From Pleurodeles waltl (lineage: Eukaryota > Chordata > Amphibia > Caudata > Salamandridae): a stretch of 64,000 bases of DNA. Below the pieces are notes generated by a model. It searched no databases. It had not been told where the DNA came from and was given only the letters and a program-made list of their open reading frames with translations. Position 1 is the stretch's first letter. Each line of letters starts with the position of its first letter. Positions 1 through 11,364 of this stretch are shown one piece after another. A program made the position numbers and the translations under genes. The stretch spans positions 60,941,533-61,005,532 of the forward strand of contig NC_090444.1 of assembly GCF_031143425.1 (NCBI RefSeq). The letters are read 5' to 3'.

Positions 1-136
1 TCTGAACTCCCAAGAACTCTTGGTTGAGTCCGCCCCAATAGTATCATCTTACTGGGGTGTGGATGGACAGCCGATGAAGAAGCATGCCACTATTAAGTGG
101 GTAGGGCGTCTATTTCAAATCTTGGAATGATCCCAT
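1..136. repeat. Old dispersed repeat, unit 1 (first part)
   Basis: This segment, together with 3138-3280 and about 4351-4390, is one copy of a repeat whose second copy lies at 4649-4898. Shared stretches include the run after GGTTGAGTCCGCC at 22 and 4649, and GCATGCCACTAT further on. Unit 1 has been cut by a solo LTR (137-3132) and by an inverted-repeat element (about 3281-4350). Removing both insertions leaves a spacing of about 550 bp between the copies. It could be a tandem duplication or a pair of short LTRs of an old element; I cannot tell which. No coding sense is visible. Confidence 0.65.
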
Positions 137-3132
137 TGTAGGAGGCTGGCCTGGCTTGTAGTGGGTACCAAGGGGTACTTACACCTTGCACCAGCTCCAG
201 GTATCCCTTATTAGTGTAGAGGGGTGTCTAGCAGCTTAGGTTGATAGAAAAGGTAGCTTAGCAGAGCAGCTTAGGCTGAACTAGGAGGCGTGTAAAGCTC
301 CTACTATACCACTGGTGTCATATGCACAATATCATAAGAAAACACAATACACAGATATACTAAAAATAAAGGTACTTTATTTTTATGACAATATGCCAAA
401 AGTATCTCAGTGAGTACCCTCAGTATGAGGATGCCAAATATACACAAGATATATGTACACAATACCAAAATATGCAGTAATAGCAATAGAAAACAGTGCA
501 AGCAATGTATAGTCACAATAGATTGCAATGAGAGCACATAGGTACAGGGGCAACACAAACCATATACTCTAGAAGTGGAATGCGAACCATGAATGGACCC
601 CAAACCTATGTGACCTTGTAGAGGGTCGCTGGTACTGTAAGAAAACAGTGAGGGTTAGAAAAATAGCCCACCCCAAGACCCTGAAAAGTGGGTGCAAAGT
701 GCACCTAAGTTCCCCAGAGAGCACAGAAGTCGTGATAGGGGAATTCTGCAAGGAAGACCAACACCAGCAATGCAACAACAATGGATTTCCTGACGAGAGT
801 ACCTGTGGAACAAGGGGACCAAGTCCAAGAGTCACGATCAAGTCGGGAGTGGGCAGATGCCCAGGAAATGCCAGCTGTGGGTGCAAAGAAGCTGCCACCG
901 GATGGTAGAAGCTGTGGATTTTGCAAGAACGACAAGGGCTAGAAACTTCCCCTTTGGAGGATAGATGTCCCACGTCGTGAAGAAGCTTGCAGAGGTGTTT
1001 CCGTGCAGAAAGACCGCAAACAAGCCTTGCTAGCTGCAAGGGTTGCGGTTAGGGTTTTTGGATGCTGCTGTGGCCCAGGAGGGACCAGGATGTCGCCAAT
1101 TGTGTGAGGAGACAGAGGGGGCGTCCAGCAAGACAAAGAGCCCACTCAGAAGCAAGCAGCACCCGCAGAAGTGTCGGAACAGGCACTACGAAGAGGAGTG
1201 AACTGGAGCTCACCCGAAGTCACAAAAGAAGCTCCCACGACACCGGAGGACAACTCAGGAGGTCGTGCGCTGCAGGTTAGAGTGTCGGGGTCCCAGGCTA
1301 GGCTGTGCACAAAGGAAATCCTGGAAGAGTGCACAGGAGCCGGAGCAGCTGCAAATCACGCGGTACCCAGCAATGCAGTCTAGCGTGGGGAGGCAAGGAC
1401 TTACCTCCGCCAAACTTGGACTGAAGAGTCACTGGACTGTGGGAGTCACTTGGACAGAGTTGCTGAGTTCAAGGGACCTCGCTCGTCGTGCTGAGAGGAG
1501 ACCCAGAGGACCGGTGATGCAGTCTTTTGGTGCCTGCGGTTGCAGGGGGAACATTCAGTCGACCCACGGGAGATTTCTTCAGAGCTTCTAGTGCAGAGAG
1601 GAGGCAGACTATCCCCACAGCATGCACCACCAGGAAAACAGTCGAGGAGGCGGCCGGATCAGCGTTACAAGGTCGCAGTAGTCGTCTTTGCTACTTTGTT
1701 GCAGTTTTGCAGGCGTCCAGAGCAGTCAGCGGTTGATTCCTTGGCAGAAGGTGAAGAGAGAGATGCAGAGGAACTCTGATGAGCTCTTGCATTCGTTATC
1801 TAAAGAATTCCCCAAAGCAGAGACCCTAAATAGCCAGAAAAGGAGGTTTGACTGCCTAGGAGAGAGGATAGGCTAGCAACACCTGGAGGAGCCTATCAGA
1901 AGGAGTCTCTGACGTCACCTGCTGGCACTGGCCACTCAGAGCAGTCCAGTGTGCCAGCAGCACCTCTGTTTCCAAGATGGCAGAGGTCTGGAGCACACTG
2001 GAGGAGCTCTGGGCACCTCCCAGGGGAGGTGCAGGTCAGGGGAGTGGTCACTCCCCTTTCCTTTGTCCAGTTTCGCGCCAGAGCAGTGCTGGGGGATCCC
2101 TGAACCGGTGTAGACTGGCTTATGCAGAAATGGGCACCATCTGTGCCCATGAAAGCATTTCCAGAGGCTGGGGGAGGCTACTCCTCCCCAGCCCTAACAC
2201 CTTTTTCCAAAGGGAGAGGGTGTAACACCCTCTCTCTGAGGAAGTCCTTTGTTCTGCCTTCCTGGGCCAAGCCTGGCTGGACCCCAGGAGGGCAGAAACC
2301 TGTCTGAGGGGTTGGCAGCAGCAGCAGCTGCAGTGAAACCCCGGGAAAGGTAGTTTGGCAGTACCCGGGTCTGTGCTAGAGACTCGGGGGATCATGGAAT
2401 TGTCTCCCCAATGCCAGAATGGCATTGGGGTGACAATTCCATGATCTTAGACATGTTACATGGCCATGTTCGGAGTTATCATTGTGACGCTATACATATG
2501 TCGTGACATATGTATAGTGCACGCGTGTAATGGTGTCCCCGCACTCACAAAGTCCGGGGAATTTGCCCTGAACAATGTGGATGCACCTTGGCTAGTGCCA
2601 GGGTGCCCACACACTAAGTAACTTAGCACCCAACCTTTACCAGGTAAAGGTTAGACATATAGGTGACTTATAAGTTACTTAAGTGCAGTGGTAAATGGCT
2701 GTGAAATAACGTGGACGTTATTTCACTCAGGCTGCAAGGGCAGGCCTGTGTAAGAATTGTCAGGGCTCCCTATGGGTGGCAAAAGAAATGCTGCAGCCCA
2801 TAGGGATCTCCTGGAACCCCAATACCCTGGGTACCTCAGTACCATATACTAGGGAATTATAAGGGTGTTCCAGTATGCCAATGTAAATTGGTGAAATTGG
2901 TCACTAGCCTGTTAGTGACAATTTGGAAAGAAATGAGAGAGCATAACCACTGAGGTTCTGGATAGCAGAGCCTCAGTGAGACAGTTAGTCATAACACAGG
3001 TAACACATACAGGGCACACTTATGAGCACTGGGGCCCTGGCTGGCAGGGTCCCAGTGACACATACAACTAAAACAACATATATACAGTGAAATATGGGGG
3101 TAACATGCCAGGCAAGATGGTACTTTCCTACA
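137..3132 (-). mobile_element. Solo LTR of the Gmr1-like gypsy family
   Basis: A 2996-bp LTR starting TGTAGGAGGC and ending TTTCCTACA, flanked by a perfect 5-bp target duplication CCCAT (132-136 and 3133-3137). In the minus orientation it aligns along its whole length with the LTRs of the complete element at 17396-28645, including the AATAAA palindrome near 361-390, the splice-donor-like site near 1395 and the long hairpin near 2393-2447. No internal region is present, so it is a solo LTR left by recombination between the two LTRs of a former insertion. Open frames within it on both strands are short and non-conserved and I do not treat them as genes. Confidence 0.95.
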
Positions 3133-3137
3133 CCCAT

Positions 3138-3280
3138 TAGCTGGTAGGTATGGGAGATTGGTTCTGATTGGTTTTCTCAAAAATTCCTTGCGGGACAAAA
3201 GGTCCTGGTATTAAAGAGGTGTCCCCCTAAGCCTAGTTACCATAGCATGTTTAATGATTGAATTGGGAGAACGTGACTAG
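3138..3280. repeat. Old dispersed repeat, unit 1 (middle part)
   Basis: This is the continuation of the repeat begun at 1-136 after removal of the solo LTR. The end of this segment, GGAGAACGTGACTAG, corresponds to GGAGAACGTAACTAG at about 4851-4866 in the second copy. That alignment shows the second copy is the pre-insertion state for the next element. Confidence 0.6.
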
Positions 3281-4350
3281 GGGGGGTCATTTCGACCTCG
3301 GCGGTCTTTTGACAAGACTGCCGAGGGACCGCCGTGCTGAAGACCGCCGGTGGTAGCGGTTTTCCGCTCGGCGTATTATGACTGCTGGCAGCCCTCCGTC
3401 CTTTTCCGGACGGTGAGCCACCAGCAGCCATACTGGCGGGTGGCGGGGAAGTGGAGGTTGCTCCACCTCCACCGCCACGTCAACAGAACACCGCCCACTG
3501 AATCACGTTCTGTGATTCGGTGTGGCGGTGTTCTGTTGACGGTGTGGTGGCGGCGGAGCAGCCCCCATGGATCCCGTCCCCTCCCGGAAGATCAACGGAC
3601 AAGGTAAGTTGATTGTCCGTTAGGGGAGGGGGGTGGGGGGTTGTTGTGTGATGTGTGGGTGCACGGGGGTGTGCGTGTGAGTATGTAGAGGGGGTGTGCG
3701 AGTGCGTGTATGCATGCGGGGGTGTAGTGTGAATGGAAATGTGTGCGTGTCTGTCTGTATGTATGTCTGTATGGATGTGTGCGTGTATGTCTGAATGTGG
3801 GTGTGCGTGTATGACTGTGTGTGTGTCTGTTGGCATGTTTGTTCGTGTGTGTGCGGGAATGTGTGTTGGTGGTGCCTGCATGCATGTCGGGTGTGTGTCT
3901 GTGTTGTGATGTCGGGGGTAGGGGTGGGGAGGGGGGTCCTGCAACCTTTGGGGGGTGGCAGGGGGGTGGGGGGTGTCGGGTACGGACTCGGGGGTGGGGG
4001 GTATCGGGGACGGACTCGGTGGGGGGTGGCGGAGACCCCTTTCAGTGCTAGGGAAGGAATTCCCTGGCACTGATAGTGCTTACCGCCATGGATTTCATGG
4101 CGGTTCCAAACCCCATGAAATCCATGGCGGTAAGCCGGGTCATGATACCGCCGGCGGTCTTGTGACGGCCGCCGGGCTGGAGACCCAAGTCTCCAGCCCA
4201 GTGGTCGTCTCCGCCCTGGCGGTCTGATCGGAGAAGTGGCGGATGACCATGGCGCTAACCGCAATGGCCATAATTCAAAAATGTTTACCGCCAGCCTGTT
4301 AGCGGTAAAACCGCCACTTCTCCGTCAACCACCTGGGTCGTAATGACCCC
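3281..4350. mobile_element. MITE-like foldback element with CTAG target duplication
   Basis: The element has imperfect terminal inverted repeats: GGGGTCATTTCGACC on the left and GGTCGTAATGACCCC on the right. It is flanked by CTAG on both sides (3277-3280 and 4351-4354). The paralogous unit near 4849-4890 lacks it and has a single CTAG, so it is a true insertion of about 1.07 kb. Inside are strong hairpins: 17-nt perfect arms at 3479-3495 and 3524-3540, and 20-nt perfect arms at 4081-4100 and 4113-4132. The centre (about 3635-4030) is a G/T- then G-rich low-complexity tract with quadruplex potential. No transposase is visible, so it must be non-autonomous. The long open frames across the G/T tract are composition artefacts. 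The superfamily is not determined. Confidence 0.8.
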
Positions 4351-4648
4351 CTAGATCTTTTCTCTCACTCTCAAAGTGTGGCATAAGGCAGGGACAGAGT
4401 GACAGCCCTGACGAAGGCCCCAGAACTGATTGGGCTCTAAGCGAGGGCAGAAACATGTTGGCACAATATATAGGTTCTTAGAGACATTAATCCCCCCCAA
4501 AAAAACTGAGTTTGGTTTTAGATATATCCCTGGTACCCTAAATAAAGAGAATTCATCCCTTTGTATCCTAGGAGGTATTTTTATTAATACTTTTTCTGGA
4601 TCCCTGCTTCTATCCAGTAAGATACTTTATATAAGAACTCCCTTCTAT
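4351..4648. repeat. Old dispersed repeat, unit 1 (last part) and spacer
   Basis: The first 35 bases continue unit 1 (CTCTCACTCTCAAAGTGTGG is paralogous to CTCTCACTCTCTTGGTGTG near 4877). The rest, up to 4648, is spacer to the next copy with nothing recognisable apart from an AATAAA-containing A/T-rich stretch near 4542. Confidence 0.45.
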
Positions 4649-4898
4649 GGTTGAGTCCGCCCTGGAGGTATCATCCTACCAGGGTGTGGATAAGCGCTGA
4701 TGATAAAGCATGCCACTATAAGTGGGTGAGGCATCCACTTTAATTCTTTTTGGATATTGAAGGCAGATTGTGCCAGCGGTCCTTCTAAGTGTTCTACTTG
4801 ATTCCCCTCTTCAGGTCTAGTTACCATTTTGTGTTTCGCTGTGTTATGTGGGAGAACGTAACTAGGGCCTTTGTTCTCTCACTCTCTTGGTGTGATGA
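4649..4898. repeat. Old dispersed repeat, unit 2 (uninterrupted copy)
   Basis: This is a continuous paralogue of 22-136 plus 3138-3280 plus 4351-4390. It lacks both the solo LTR and the foldback element and so records the empty site for both insertions. Divergence by eye is well above that between the gypsy LTRs, so it is older. Similarity stops near 4898. Confidence 0.65.
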
Positions 4899-5685
4899 AA
4901 GCATCTATAGTGTACCAGTAGAATATACCCTCTCAGTTGTGGCATGGTCTTCAACTGTATTGCAGGGGTTCTGAGGGACAGCATGTCCTCCTCTAGCTTG
5001 TAGACCCCATCATGCTAAACCCTCCTGCTATAGCTGCCAGCAGCCTCAGGTACACCTCAGAAGTCCCACTGTCTGCCTGCGGCTGCTTCACCCTCTGCTC
5101 TTCCAGCCGTCGCCGCGTTCCCTACTTCTGCATGACACCGGTGACAAACGCCCATGTTCTACAGACCAGTGAGTGAGTGGGTGAGGAAACTTATTGTGTC
5201 CTGTAGCAAAGCCTCAGACGTGCAGTGAGCACCTGAAGCCACACTACTCAAGTCAGTACAAAGTCGCACAACTTCCCCCCAGTAACAGAATACTTTGTCC
5301 AACTTATTTCACAGTGACCCTCTGGCTGAAACAAGATTGGTCTCAACTCATACTGATGAGTAAAACATTGAAGAGGTTGCTTTCATCCTATACCAGGCCT
5401 CAACATTTTGCAAAGGTTTTATAATAACAACCCTGATTTGTAATAAAATGCTAACTAAACATATTGATGCTGTTATAATTATGGGAACTGAACAATGAAT
5501 CAGAATCCTTTATTTTTTGGCAATAACTGCCAATATTGACCTGCTTATAAAATATTCTGTGGCTCCTATCTCAGTGTCCTTCCAGTGTGTACGTAACAAG
5601 GGCCTCTCCATTTTTGTTCACCCCCTGCCAATCTACACCAACAATATAAGTTCTCAAGACAGGCAGATATTCCCACTCCTGATAA
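4899..5685. other. Unassigned stretch
   Basis: I read both strands and found no convincing gene, terminal repeat or tandem structure. It is A/T-rich towards 5400-5600. The open frame at 5194-5424 has no recognisable domain. Confidence 0.3.
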
Positions 5686-5689
5686 AATC

Positions 5690-6404
5690 ACACTAGATCA
5701 TGAGACCCTCCCAATTACCAATCACTCACATACCTTCATCAGCAAGATCATCAAAAAATCAGTCTATAGACAACTTCAAGATCAGTCAATTACTATCATT
5801 CTGCCTCTAGATCATGCTTCAGCACGGTGACAAATACATTACAAATCGTAGACAATGGTATCCTGACCACATGTAAAGATGAACCCTCTCTTCTAATATT
5901 ACTGGACCTCTCCATTGTCTTTCATAATGAAAGATCACCAGGCCTGGGTAAAATTTAAATTATATCAGGGAAATCCACGTACTTTCGAGAATTTCATGTT
6001 ACTCATATTATCCGAAATTCCCGAAATTACAGCATTAAGCCACTTCGTGTAATTTTGTGCAGTTAAAATCTACAGTGAATGATGCAATTTGTGGTAATTC
6101 CTTTACATTAATGCAAGGATGCTTTTCACACTAAACTATTGCAAGAAATGATGGATTTGCATTTTGCGTAATTACTTGTAATTTTGCTATAACCTCGCAA
6201 AAGCAAATCACTGAAGATCATCACACCTTGTGACCACTGTCATCCACTCCCTGAAGACTCAATGAGATTCACTGGAATCATCCTTCCATGGCATCTATGC
6301 AATTGCATCCATTTATTTATAGGGGTACTCCCAGGTTCCACAAGATCCAGATCACCTGCAGAGTTCCCCAGGGTTCCATCTTGTCACTCATCATCTTCAG
6401 CCCC
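5690..6404 (+). pseudogene. L2/CR1-type LINE reverse-transcriptase relic, interrupted
   Basis: Reading across broken frames, two reverse-transcriptase landmarks can be seen. Near 5827-5930 the translation contains LLILLDLSIVFHNE, the degenerate form of the LLDLSAAFDTVDH block. Near 6355-6400 it reads CRVPQGSILS, the conserved GVPQGS block. Both are typical of L2/CR1-type elements that read through this order. About 290 bp of unrelated A/T-rich sequence (about 5945-6230) separates them and is bordered by AGATCA-like words, so it is probably a later insertion. Stops and frameshifts make this an inactive fragment. Family placement (L2 versus CR1) is by motif only. Confidence 0.6.
5945..6230. mobile_element. 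Unclassified insertion in the LINE relic
   Basis: This is an A/T-rich segment of about 285 bp that breaks the reverse-transcriptase relic between its two conserved blocks. GAAAGATCAC lies on its left and GAAGATCATC on its right, which could be a decayed target duplication. It has no coding capacity and I do not recognise the family. The boundaries are approximate. Confidence 0.4.
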
Positions 6405-6745
6405 TGTCAGAAAATGCCTCTTTTTGAGTGTTTAGCCCCCATTTTATTCTGACGGGTATTGCTGTTTTCTGAACTGTGCACACTGGGGCACCCCTGCCCA
6501 GTCCTCGGTGTATGTTCTTGGACCCCTAACAAATGGGCAAATTAGCTAATCCCCAATTGGCATATTTCACTTTCCATTAGGCCATGGTATGTGCAGAAAT
6601 ATGAAAGTGAATATCACCTGCGCACTGTAGCACATGTTGTGCCAGCCACTAAGCTGATAAGGAAAACATGGCTTCAGGCCTACCTGTGTAGCCTGGATGC
6701 AGGCAAACATTTCTTTTAAATATTAAGTAAGTGGCCCATAAGGAG
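6405..6745. repeat. Older repeat into which the L1-type LINE inserted (left part)
   Basis: The sequence beginning TGTCAGAAAATGCCTC interrupts the preceding LINE relic, so it looks like an inserted element rather than unique DNA. Its right part resumes at 30122 after the L1-type LINE. I could not define both ends. The TG start suggests an LTR, but no confident matching terminus or target duplication was found. Confidence 0.4.
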
Positions 6746-6770
6746 GCTGCATAGTATTTTTTTTTTTTTT

Positions 6771-7491
6771 AATTTATTAGAGAATATAGGGTGGTACAGA
6801 GTATATTTGAACATATCTTCTGGGTATTTCAATACAACAGTTAATTTCACAGTAGATATATAGGTGAGTTTAAACTAAAGAATAATCTGAGTAATACGTT
6901 ATGGGATCATGGGTGAATGGAGGGGGGGATACAGAGAGGGGGTGAGAGGTGGGAGAAAATATTATTCATGGGAGGGGGGTGTTTGGTGGAGAAAGAAAAA
7001 GGGTGGAAAGAGGGAGAGAGAGAGATAGGGAAGAGGGAGGGGGTGGGAGTTTTGGGTCAACACGTCAAGGTTATTAAGGGAGTATATCGGTTACTTCCTG
7101 TCTGGTGTGAGGTATCATGTAGAGTTGTGCAATGGTGCATGCGTGCCTAAGTAGTTTTAGTGTGAGGTATAGGGTCTAGTGCAGAGGGAGGAGTAGAGCA
7201 GGGGAGGGGGAATCTAGGGGTGTCTGAGTAAGTATCCTTAATGAGTATTTAATGTCCTAGGGACGAATCCTTCATTTCTGCACTGGGTAGTCAGGAGCAA
7301 GTCGGATAGGGGGAAGGAGAGAGTTATCGGGTACATGTTTAAGCGTTCTGGGGTGGAGGGTGCTTTCCGAGGCGGACAGTCTGGGAATTGGAGGGGAGGG
7401 AAAGAAAGAAAGAGAGGGGAGGGAGGGAGGGGAAAAGGGGGAGGGGCTTCTGGGTTAACAGCTGACGTCTGCCGACTATCCACCAGCTGCC
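6771..7491 (-). other. L1-type LINE 3' UTR
   Basis: This lies between the ORF2 stop (7492-7494) and the poly(A) tract. It contains two polypurine tracts on the plus strand (about 6917-7050 and 7386-7446), so the LINE sense RNA would carry pyrimidine-rich tracts here. Open frames in these tracts are low-complexity artefacts. Confidence 0.75.
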
Positions 7492-10400
7492 TTATGGTCC
7501 TGTCAAAAAAGGACTCCAGACCTCTGTGAACAGAGCCGCTTGATCTTGTGGATTGTAGATTACTCGTTTGTGGGTAGCAGTTTGGAACATAGCTGTCATC
7601 CATTCTGCCGGGGTTGGGGCGATACTAGATCTCCAGTGTCGCAGTATGCAGATTTTAGCTGTAGCAGTTGCCGTATGGAGCAGTTGTTTCTAGGGTCGTG
7701 ATAGCGGGTGGTACGGGTGCATGTAGTGTAGAAGGATGAGTGATGGCGGAATCGGATGTGGTATCTGGATGGAGTCGGCCAGTGTGTGACGCACAGCTTC
7801 CCATAGGGGCTGTATCGTTGGGCAGTGGCACAGAATATGTAGTAGGTCGCAATGGAGGTCTGCGCATCGCCAGCACTTCGCATATGGCATCAGGCCTGCC
7901 CTGTAGAGTTTTATGGGGGTCCAATACCAATCTTGGAGGACTTTAAATAGACATAATTTCAGTCGGGCCTCACGGACACCCTTTTCAAGGGCCTCCATTA
8001 TGTCCGACCATTCTTCTTCAGTGTAAGTGACCTCAAGTCGATCCTCCCACTTTAAGAGCAACCGTTCAAGGAGGGGTTGCGAGTAAAGATGGTTTGTTAG
8101 CTCTGCGTATAGGCCGGCCATAACACCTCTGTGACGGCCCCGTGTCTGTAGGTAGGTGACAATGGACGTGGCTTTGATCGTCCATGGGGGGGTTCCCAGG
8201 GCTTTGTGCATGCAGTTGTTGAGCTGTATGTATCGCCACTCTTGATTGTTGTGAATGTCAAACTCTTCCTGTAGAGTGTCGAAAGGTTGGGGTCGGTCAC
8301 CGTCTGTGATTTGGGCTGTACTGAGGATACCAGCATTGTTCCATTGGGGCCATCTGAGGGTGTTTCCCCCTAGTTTTATGCTTTCCTTCTATAGGGGCCT
8401 GGGCGTGTAAGAAGGGGTGTATGCCCAGGAGGCGGTGAGCCCTGCGTCATGCTGTGTTTGTTGCCATTTGGATAGGGTTGGGCAGGTGGGGACAGTCAGT
8501 GTATATCCCTCCTAGCTCTACGTGCTGACCCCGCAGGAGTTTCTCCGTGGCTACCCACTGTGGGGGATCCGGGGCTCCTGGGAGTGTGTATGCTAGTTAC
8601 GATAGTTGCAGGGCTAGTGAGTATTGTTCTACTGAGGGGAGTCCTAAGCCTCCGTAGGATCGTCGTGCCAGTATTGTTGCAGGTTTCAGCCTTGGGCGTG
8701 TAGAACCCCAGACAAAAGTCCTTAATGAGGCATCGATCATTCGGAGCGAGGAGAGAGGCACTTGTAGAGGGAGCACGCCTAGTGTGTATGTGAAGTGCGG
8801 GAGGGTGACCATCCTGACCGCTTGTGTCCTACCCCACATGGATAGGCCCAGTAGTGACCACTTCGCAAAGTCCTGTTTCTTCTGGGATATAAGAGGGTCT
8901 AGATTATCCTTGAACATGTGTTCTAGGCCCTGGTTGACATACGTTCCCAAATATTTGAGGCATGCCGGGGTCCATTTCAATGGGAGGCCATGAATTGCGG
9001 CTCTCGTTGTTACACGGGAGAGGGGTAGTGACTCGCTCTTGTCCCAGTTTACCCGGTATCCGGATAGGGACGCGAAGCACTTTATGATGGAAGAGCAGTG
9101 ATGGTAGGGATCTTTCTAGGTCGGACAAGGTTAGCAAGATGTCGTCAGCATAAAGGTAGATTTTGGAGGAGCCCCCAGTTAAAGGGATACCTTTTATCTG
9201 TTGGGAGTTCCGTTTAGTAGCTGCCAGAGGTTCCATTGCTAGCAGGAATAGGAGCGGTGATAGGAGGCAACCCTGTCTTGTGCCTCTTCCAATGGGGGAC
9301 GGGTCTGATAGAAAGCCCCCGCAGTTAACTTCCGCCGTAGGGTGGTCATACAGTAGTGGGACTTTGGAGATAAATTGTTCTCCGAGGCCAAAATGTTTCA
9401 TGGTAGCAACAGGTAGGGCCATTCGATGCGGTCAAATGCTTTCTCCGCATCGAGGGATAGGGCCAGGGCTTCCTCTGGTAAGTGTAATGATTCAAATAGG
9501 GTATGACAGAGAGTGCGCATATGATTTCTGGAGGTGCGGCCCGGTACGAATCCTACCTGAGTGTTATGAATCAGGGACGGTATCAATTTACGTAGACGTG
9601 CCGCTAGGACGCTGGCTAGGAGTTTGACGTCTCCGTTCAAAAGGGATATAGGGCGATAGCTGCCACAGAGTAGGGGGTCTCTCCCTGGTTTGGGCAGGAC
9701 AACAATCGTAGCCCTGTTGGACAGAGCACCCAGGGAGCCTTCCTGACATGCCTCCATGAGTGCCTTGTGCACTGCAGTGGTTGCCTCTTCCCCTACCCAT
9801 CTATAAAATTCTGCAGGGAATCCATCCTCGCCCGGGGACTTGTGGTAGGGGAGGTTCGCAATGGCTTGGGTTATTTCTTCCCTGCTTATATTGCCCTCTA
9901 GGAGAGCTCTGCCTGCCTCCGAGAGACGGGGTAGATTGGCCGTGGTAACAAATGCCTCAGTCTGTACGTAGTCGGTCGTTGTTTCAGGGGTATAGAGATG
10001 TTGGTAATAAGCGGCAAATTCGTTTACAATATCTTGCGGGTGGGTTAGTACCACTCCTGAAGAGGACGTTATGGCCGGGATGGCGGAGGCAGCTTCTCTC
10101 TGCCGGAGTTGTGCCGCTAGAAGGCGTCCTGCCTTCTCGCCTTGCTCATAGTGGCGACCGCGTAGTCTTTGTAGCGCGTATTCCGTCTGCGATGTATAGA
10201 GCCCGTTATGTGCCATTCGGGCCTGTTTGAGGGAGCGACGTAGTGCAGAAGACGGCTGAGCGGTATATAGTCTGGTGAGGCTCTGGATCATGTCTTCGAG
10301 GGTACGTTGGCGAGTCTCCCTATCTCTGTTAGCTAGTGCTGCGTCACGCATCATGTTCCCTCTCAAAGTTGCCTTTGCTGCTGCCCATAGGACCCGTTTG

Positions 10401-11364
10401 GAGGCCACAGTACCCGTGTTTTCGGGCAGGTATGTAGACACATGAGTCCTAAGTTGTTCTTTCCCTTGGGAAGAGCGGTATCTATGCACCGCAAAGCGCC
10501 ATGGTTTGCGACCAGGAAAGGCTAGGCCTGTTTGGATCAGAAGTAGGATCGGGGAGTGATCTGAAAGTCCGCTATCCAGTATGCTGGTGTTTTGTATTTG
10601 GGGAATTATGGTGTGTGATACAAAGAAATAGTCCAGGCGAGATTGGGTACCGTGGACAGGCGATAAGAAAGTATGGGCCATATGTACAAAAGCTTTTTCC
10701 CATAGACACAGAATGGGTAAAATCCTTTCGTACATCTGGCCCTATATTCCTTATCTTTTGGGTGTGTTACTCTACAGCAATCGACTAAGCCTGCATCAGT
10801 GGTTAGGTCCGTCAGCAGTGCTCTATCTTGATTATTACCCGTATCAATGGGGCCTATCCTGTCAAGTATGGCATCACAGGCGAGGTTCCAGTCTCCCCCG
10901 CTAATGTAGCGGGTGGTCCCGATTTCGGTCGGGAGACGATTTAGTTGTAGGAAAAAGGAGCGCTTGGTGCTGGTTGGTGCATAAACGGAGCCCACGTATA
11001 GAAAAGTATCTCCTAGCTTTAGTTTGGCAAATATATAGCTCCCCTCCTCATCGTTCCATGTTTTAATGATTTTAACCGGGAGGGATTTACGTAGCAGTAT
11101 TGCTACTCCGCATTAACGAGGTGTGCAGCTGCCGGGCTCCTGGGCTGTTGGGCAGCAGCTAAAGGAGACCCTTCCCACCCAAGCCCGTCTAAGCTTGCTG
11201 GACTCTGGGCTGCCAAGGTGTGTCTCTTGGATCAGAGCTATGTCCGCTCTTTAAGATTGGAGATAGGACAGCACCTTTTTCCGTTTAATGTAGTTTGTCT
11301 TGCCGTGCACATTCCAGGAGAGGAAGCGTAATGGGTGTGTTGCATGAGAGACATTTCCTGACAT
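7492..11364 (-). pseudogene. L1-type ORF2 (endonuclease / reverse transcriptase), broken
   Basis: ORF2 of an L1-type LINE nicks the target DNA and copies the element RNA at the nick. An ATG at 11364-11362 leads into RFLSWNVHG and IQETHL, the amino-terminal blocks of the AP-type endonuclease. GSVYAPT and the SGGDWN block follow near 10995-10880, and LDYFFVS and SDHSP near 10640-10555. Reverse-transcriptase blocks are YRPISLLN (near 9660), QVGFVPG (near 9560), RQGCLLSPLLF (near 9280) and YLYADDILL (near 9145). The carboxy end has a cysteine/histidine cluster of the form CWRC...HCDLLHILCHC near 7870-7810. The span of about 3.87 kb fits a usual L1 ORF2 of about 1270 codons. Breaks include an early stop in the endonuclease (near 11253), a 68-bp insertion at 10675-10742 that shifts the frame, and frame changes near 9410, 8980 and 8590-8210. 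Confidence 0.9.
10675..10742. mobile_element. 68-bp palindromic mini-element inside ORF2
   Basis: This short, nearly palindromic unit has ends GGGCCATATGTAC and GTACATCTGGCCC and lies in a TA-rich target. A second copy in the opposite orientation lies at 52714-52780. It interrupts the endonuclease domain of ORF2: the sense frame ends in it and the downstream part of the domain resumes in another frame. Because unrelated surroundings carry the same unit, it is a mobile miniature element rather than part of the LINE. Confidence 0.75.

Noticed and set aside
3480..4264. Long minus-strand frames of 196 and 214 codons rich in His, Thr and Pro
   Set aside because: They are the translation of the (TG)-like and G-rich core of a foldback element; composition alone keeps them open and no domain is present.
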